A DNA stretch of 64,000 bases from Oscillospiraceae bacterium (GTDB lineage Bacteria; Bacillota; Clostridia; Oscillospirales; Oscillospiraceae), in assembly GCA_009780435.1 (NCBI GenBank), contig WRAB01000008.1, positions 1 to 64,000 on the forward strand, in the 5' to 3' direction. The stretch's first letter is position 1, and each line of letters starts with the position of its first letter. Both the position numbers and the translations under genes were made by a program. The notes beneath the pieces were generated by a model. It ran no database searches, was not told where the DNA came from, and was given only the letters and a program-made list of their open reading frames with translations. Shown here piece after piece: positions 63,549 through 64,000 of this stretch.

Positions 63549-64000
63549 ATGGGAGAACTGATGCACCCCATCCCCTTTGACAAATTGATCCACTGGGCCA
63601 GACAGGAATATGCGGATCAGGGAGCCATCTTTGGCATCCGCAAGAATAAATTTTACGCCGCCCAGGGGGCGAAATCCTGGTTCGGGGAGCGGTTGGGTAC
63701 AGTGATCGGCCCCGCGGCGGGCCCCCACTCTCAACTGGCGCAAAATATTGTGGCCGCCTATCTGACGGGCAGCCGGTTCATAGAGCTCAAAACCGTCCAA
63801 AAGATGGACGGGGCGGAGCTCCGGGCCTGTATCCAGCGGCCCTGTATCAACGCCCAGGACGAGGCCTACAACGTGGAGTGGTCAACGGAGCTCACCGTCC
63901 AGGAGGCCTTTGACGAGTATCTCAAGGCCTGGTTCGCCCTCCACGTGCTCCAGGCGGAACTGGGCATCTCCAAAGAGCGGGATTTCGCCTTCAACATGAG
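63549..64000 (+). CDS. ygfK: YgfK, putative selenate reductase/purine oxidoreductase subunit (3' end outside window)
   Basis: An open frame from the ATG at 63549 (AGGAG seven bases upstream) runs through the right edge, giving 150 residues. MHPIPFDKLIHWARQEYADQ (in part), IFGIRKNKFY, GPHSQLAQNI and LTGSRFIELKTVQKMDG match the N terminus of YgfK, a large flavin / iron-sulfur oxidoreductase related to dihydropyrimidine dehydrogenase and GltD. The C-terminal FAD/NADPH and ferredoxin-like parts lie outside. It is the expected next member of the dpaL-ygeY-ygeW-arcC-hydA-ssnA cluster and would reduce a purine intermediate. Confidence 0.9.
   Translation, partial: MGELMHPIPFDKLIHWARQEYADQGAIFGIRKNKFYAAQGAKSWFGERLGTVIGPAAGPHSQLAQNIVAAYLTGSRFIELKTVQKMDGAELRACIQRPCINAQDEAYNVEWSTELTVQEAFDEYLKAWFALHVLQAELGISKERDFAFNM

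Overview
The window reads as chromosomal DNA of a low-to-mid GC, Gram-positive anaerobe of the class Clostridia, probably close to Oscillospiraceae. That assignment is inferred from gene content: a T-box leader, a Firmicutes-type L10 leader, a PPi-type phosphofructokinase, strong Shine-Dalgarno sites with frequent TTG/GTG starts, type III pantothenate kinase, a CD1871A-type redox cluster and a selenium-linked purine catabolism cluster. No rRNA, tRNA, CRISPR array or complete transposon was seen.

Layout. 0-3.1 kb: the tail of a probable serine recombinase, then a minus-strand trio related to 2-hydroxyacyl-CoA dehydratase activation. 3.1-3.4 kb: a highly structured, probably noncoding RNA. 3.4-9.2 kb: thymidine kinase, an HD phosphohydrolase, leuA behind a T-box, and the polyamine genes speD-speA. 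9.4-13.2 kb: TelA-like protein, and a MerR regulator / zinc ribbon / MATE exporter set. 13.4-15.5 kb: coaX and an autoregulated rplJ-rplL pair. 15.7-23.3 kb: RCC1-repeat lipoprotein, lipase-like hydrolase, a Gln-rich mini-protein, yebC, a two-component pair whose regulator lacks an output domain, a small alarmone synthetase and tyrA. 23.4-30.8 kb: a complete sugar-uptake/beta-galactosidase operon with its AraC regulator. 30.9-38.3 kb: small regulators and peptides, methylglyoxal synthase, patatin, PPi-PFK, an orphan permease and a TlpA / 4Fe-4S redox cluster. 38.4-38.8 kb: a compact locus with the anatomy of a type I toxin-antitoxin system. 38.9-46.4 kb: fba, two phosphatases, KtrA/KtrB-like K+ uptake, and a second two-component system. 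46.5-53.6 kb: a full F1Fo ATP synthase operon (atpZ-I-B-E-F-H-A-G-D-C). 53.8 kb to the end: an orphan response regulator and then the dpaL-ygeY-ygeW-arcC-hydA-ssnA-ygfK cluster, the gene set of anaerobic purine/urate breakdown, continuing off the window.

How the genes work together. Carbon enters through the beta-galactoside operon and is handled by fba, PPi-PFK and the methylglyoxal bypass. The ATP synthase and K+ uptake genes set membrane energetics. The final cluster would turn ureido intermediates into pyruvate, ammonia and carbamoyl phosphate, with arcC harvesting ATP. Intergenic space is colonised by at least four families of short palindromic elements, several of which supply stop codons or intercistronic hairpins to real genes.

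The most notable non-textbook items are the type I toxin-antitoxin-like locus (38.46-38.76 kb), the structured RNA at 3.14-3.35 kb, the XRE regulator with a divergent 37-residue membrane peptide (30.9-31.4 kb), a 29-bp perfect hairpin in front of dpaL, and the repeat families.
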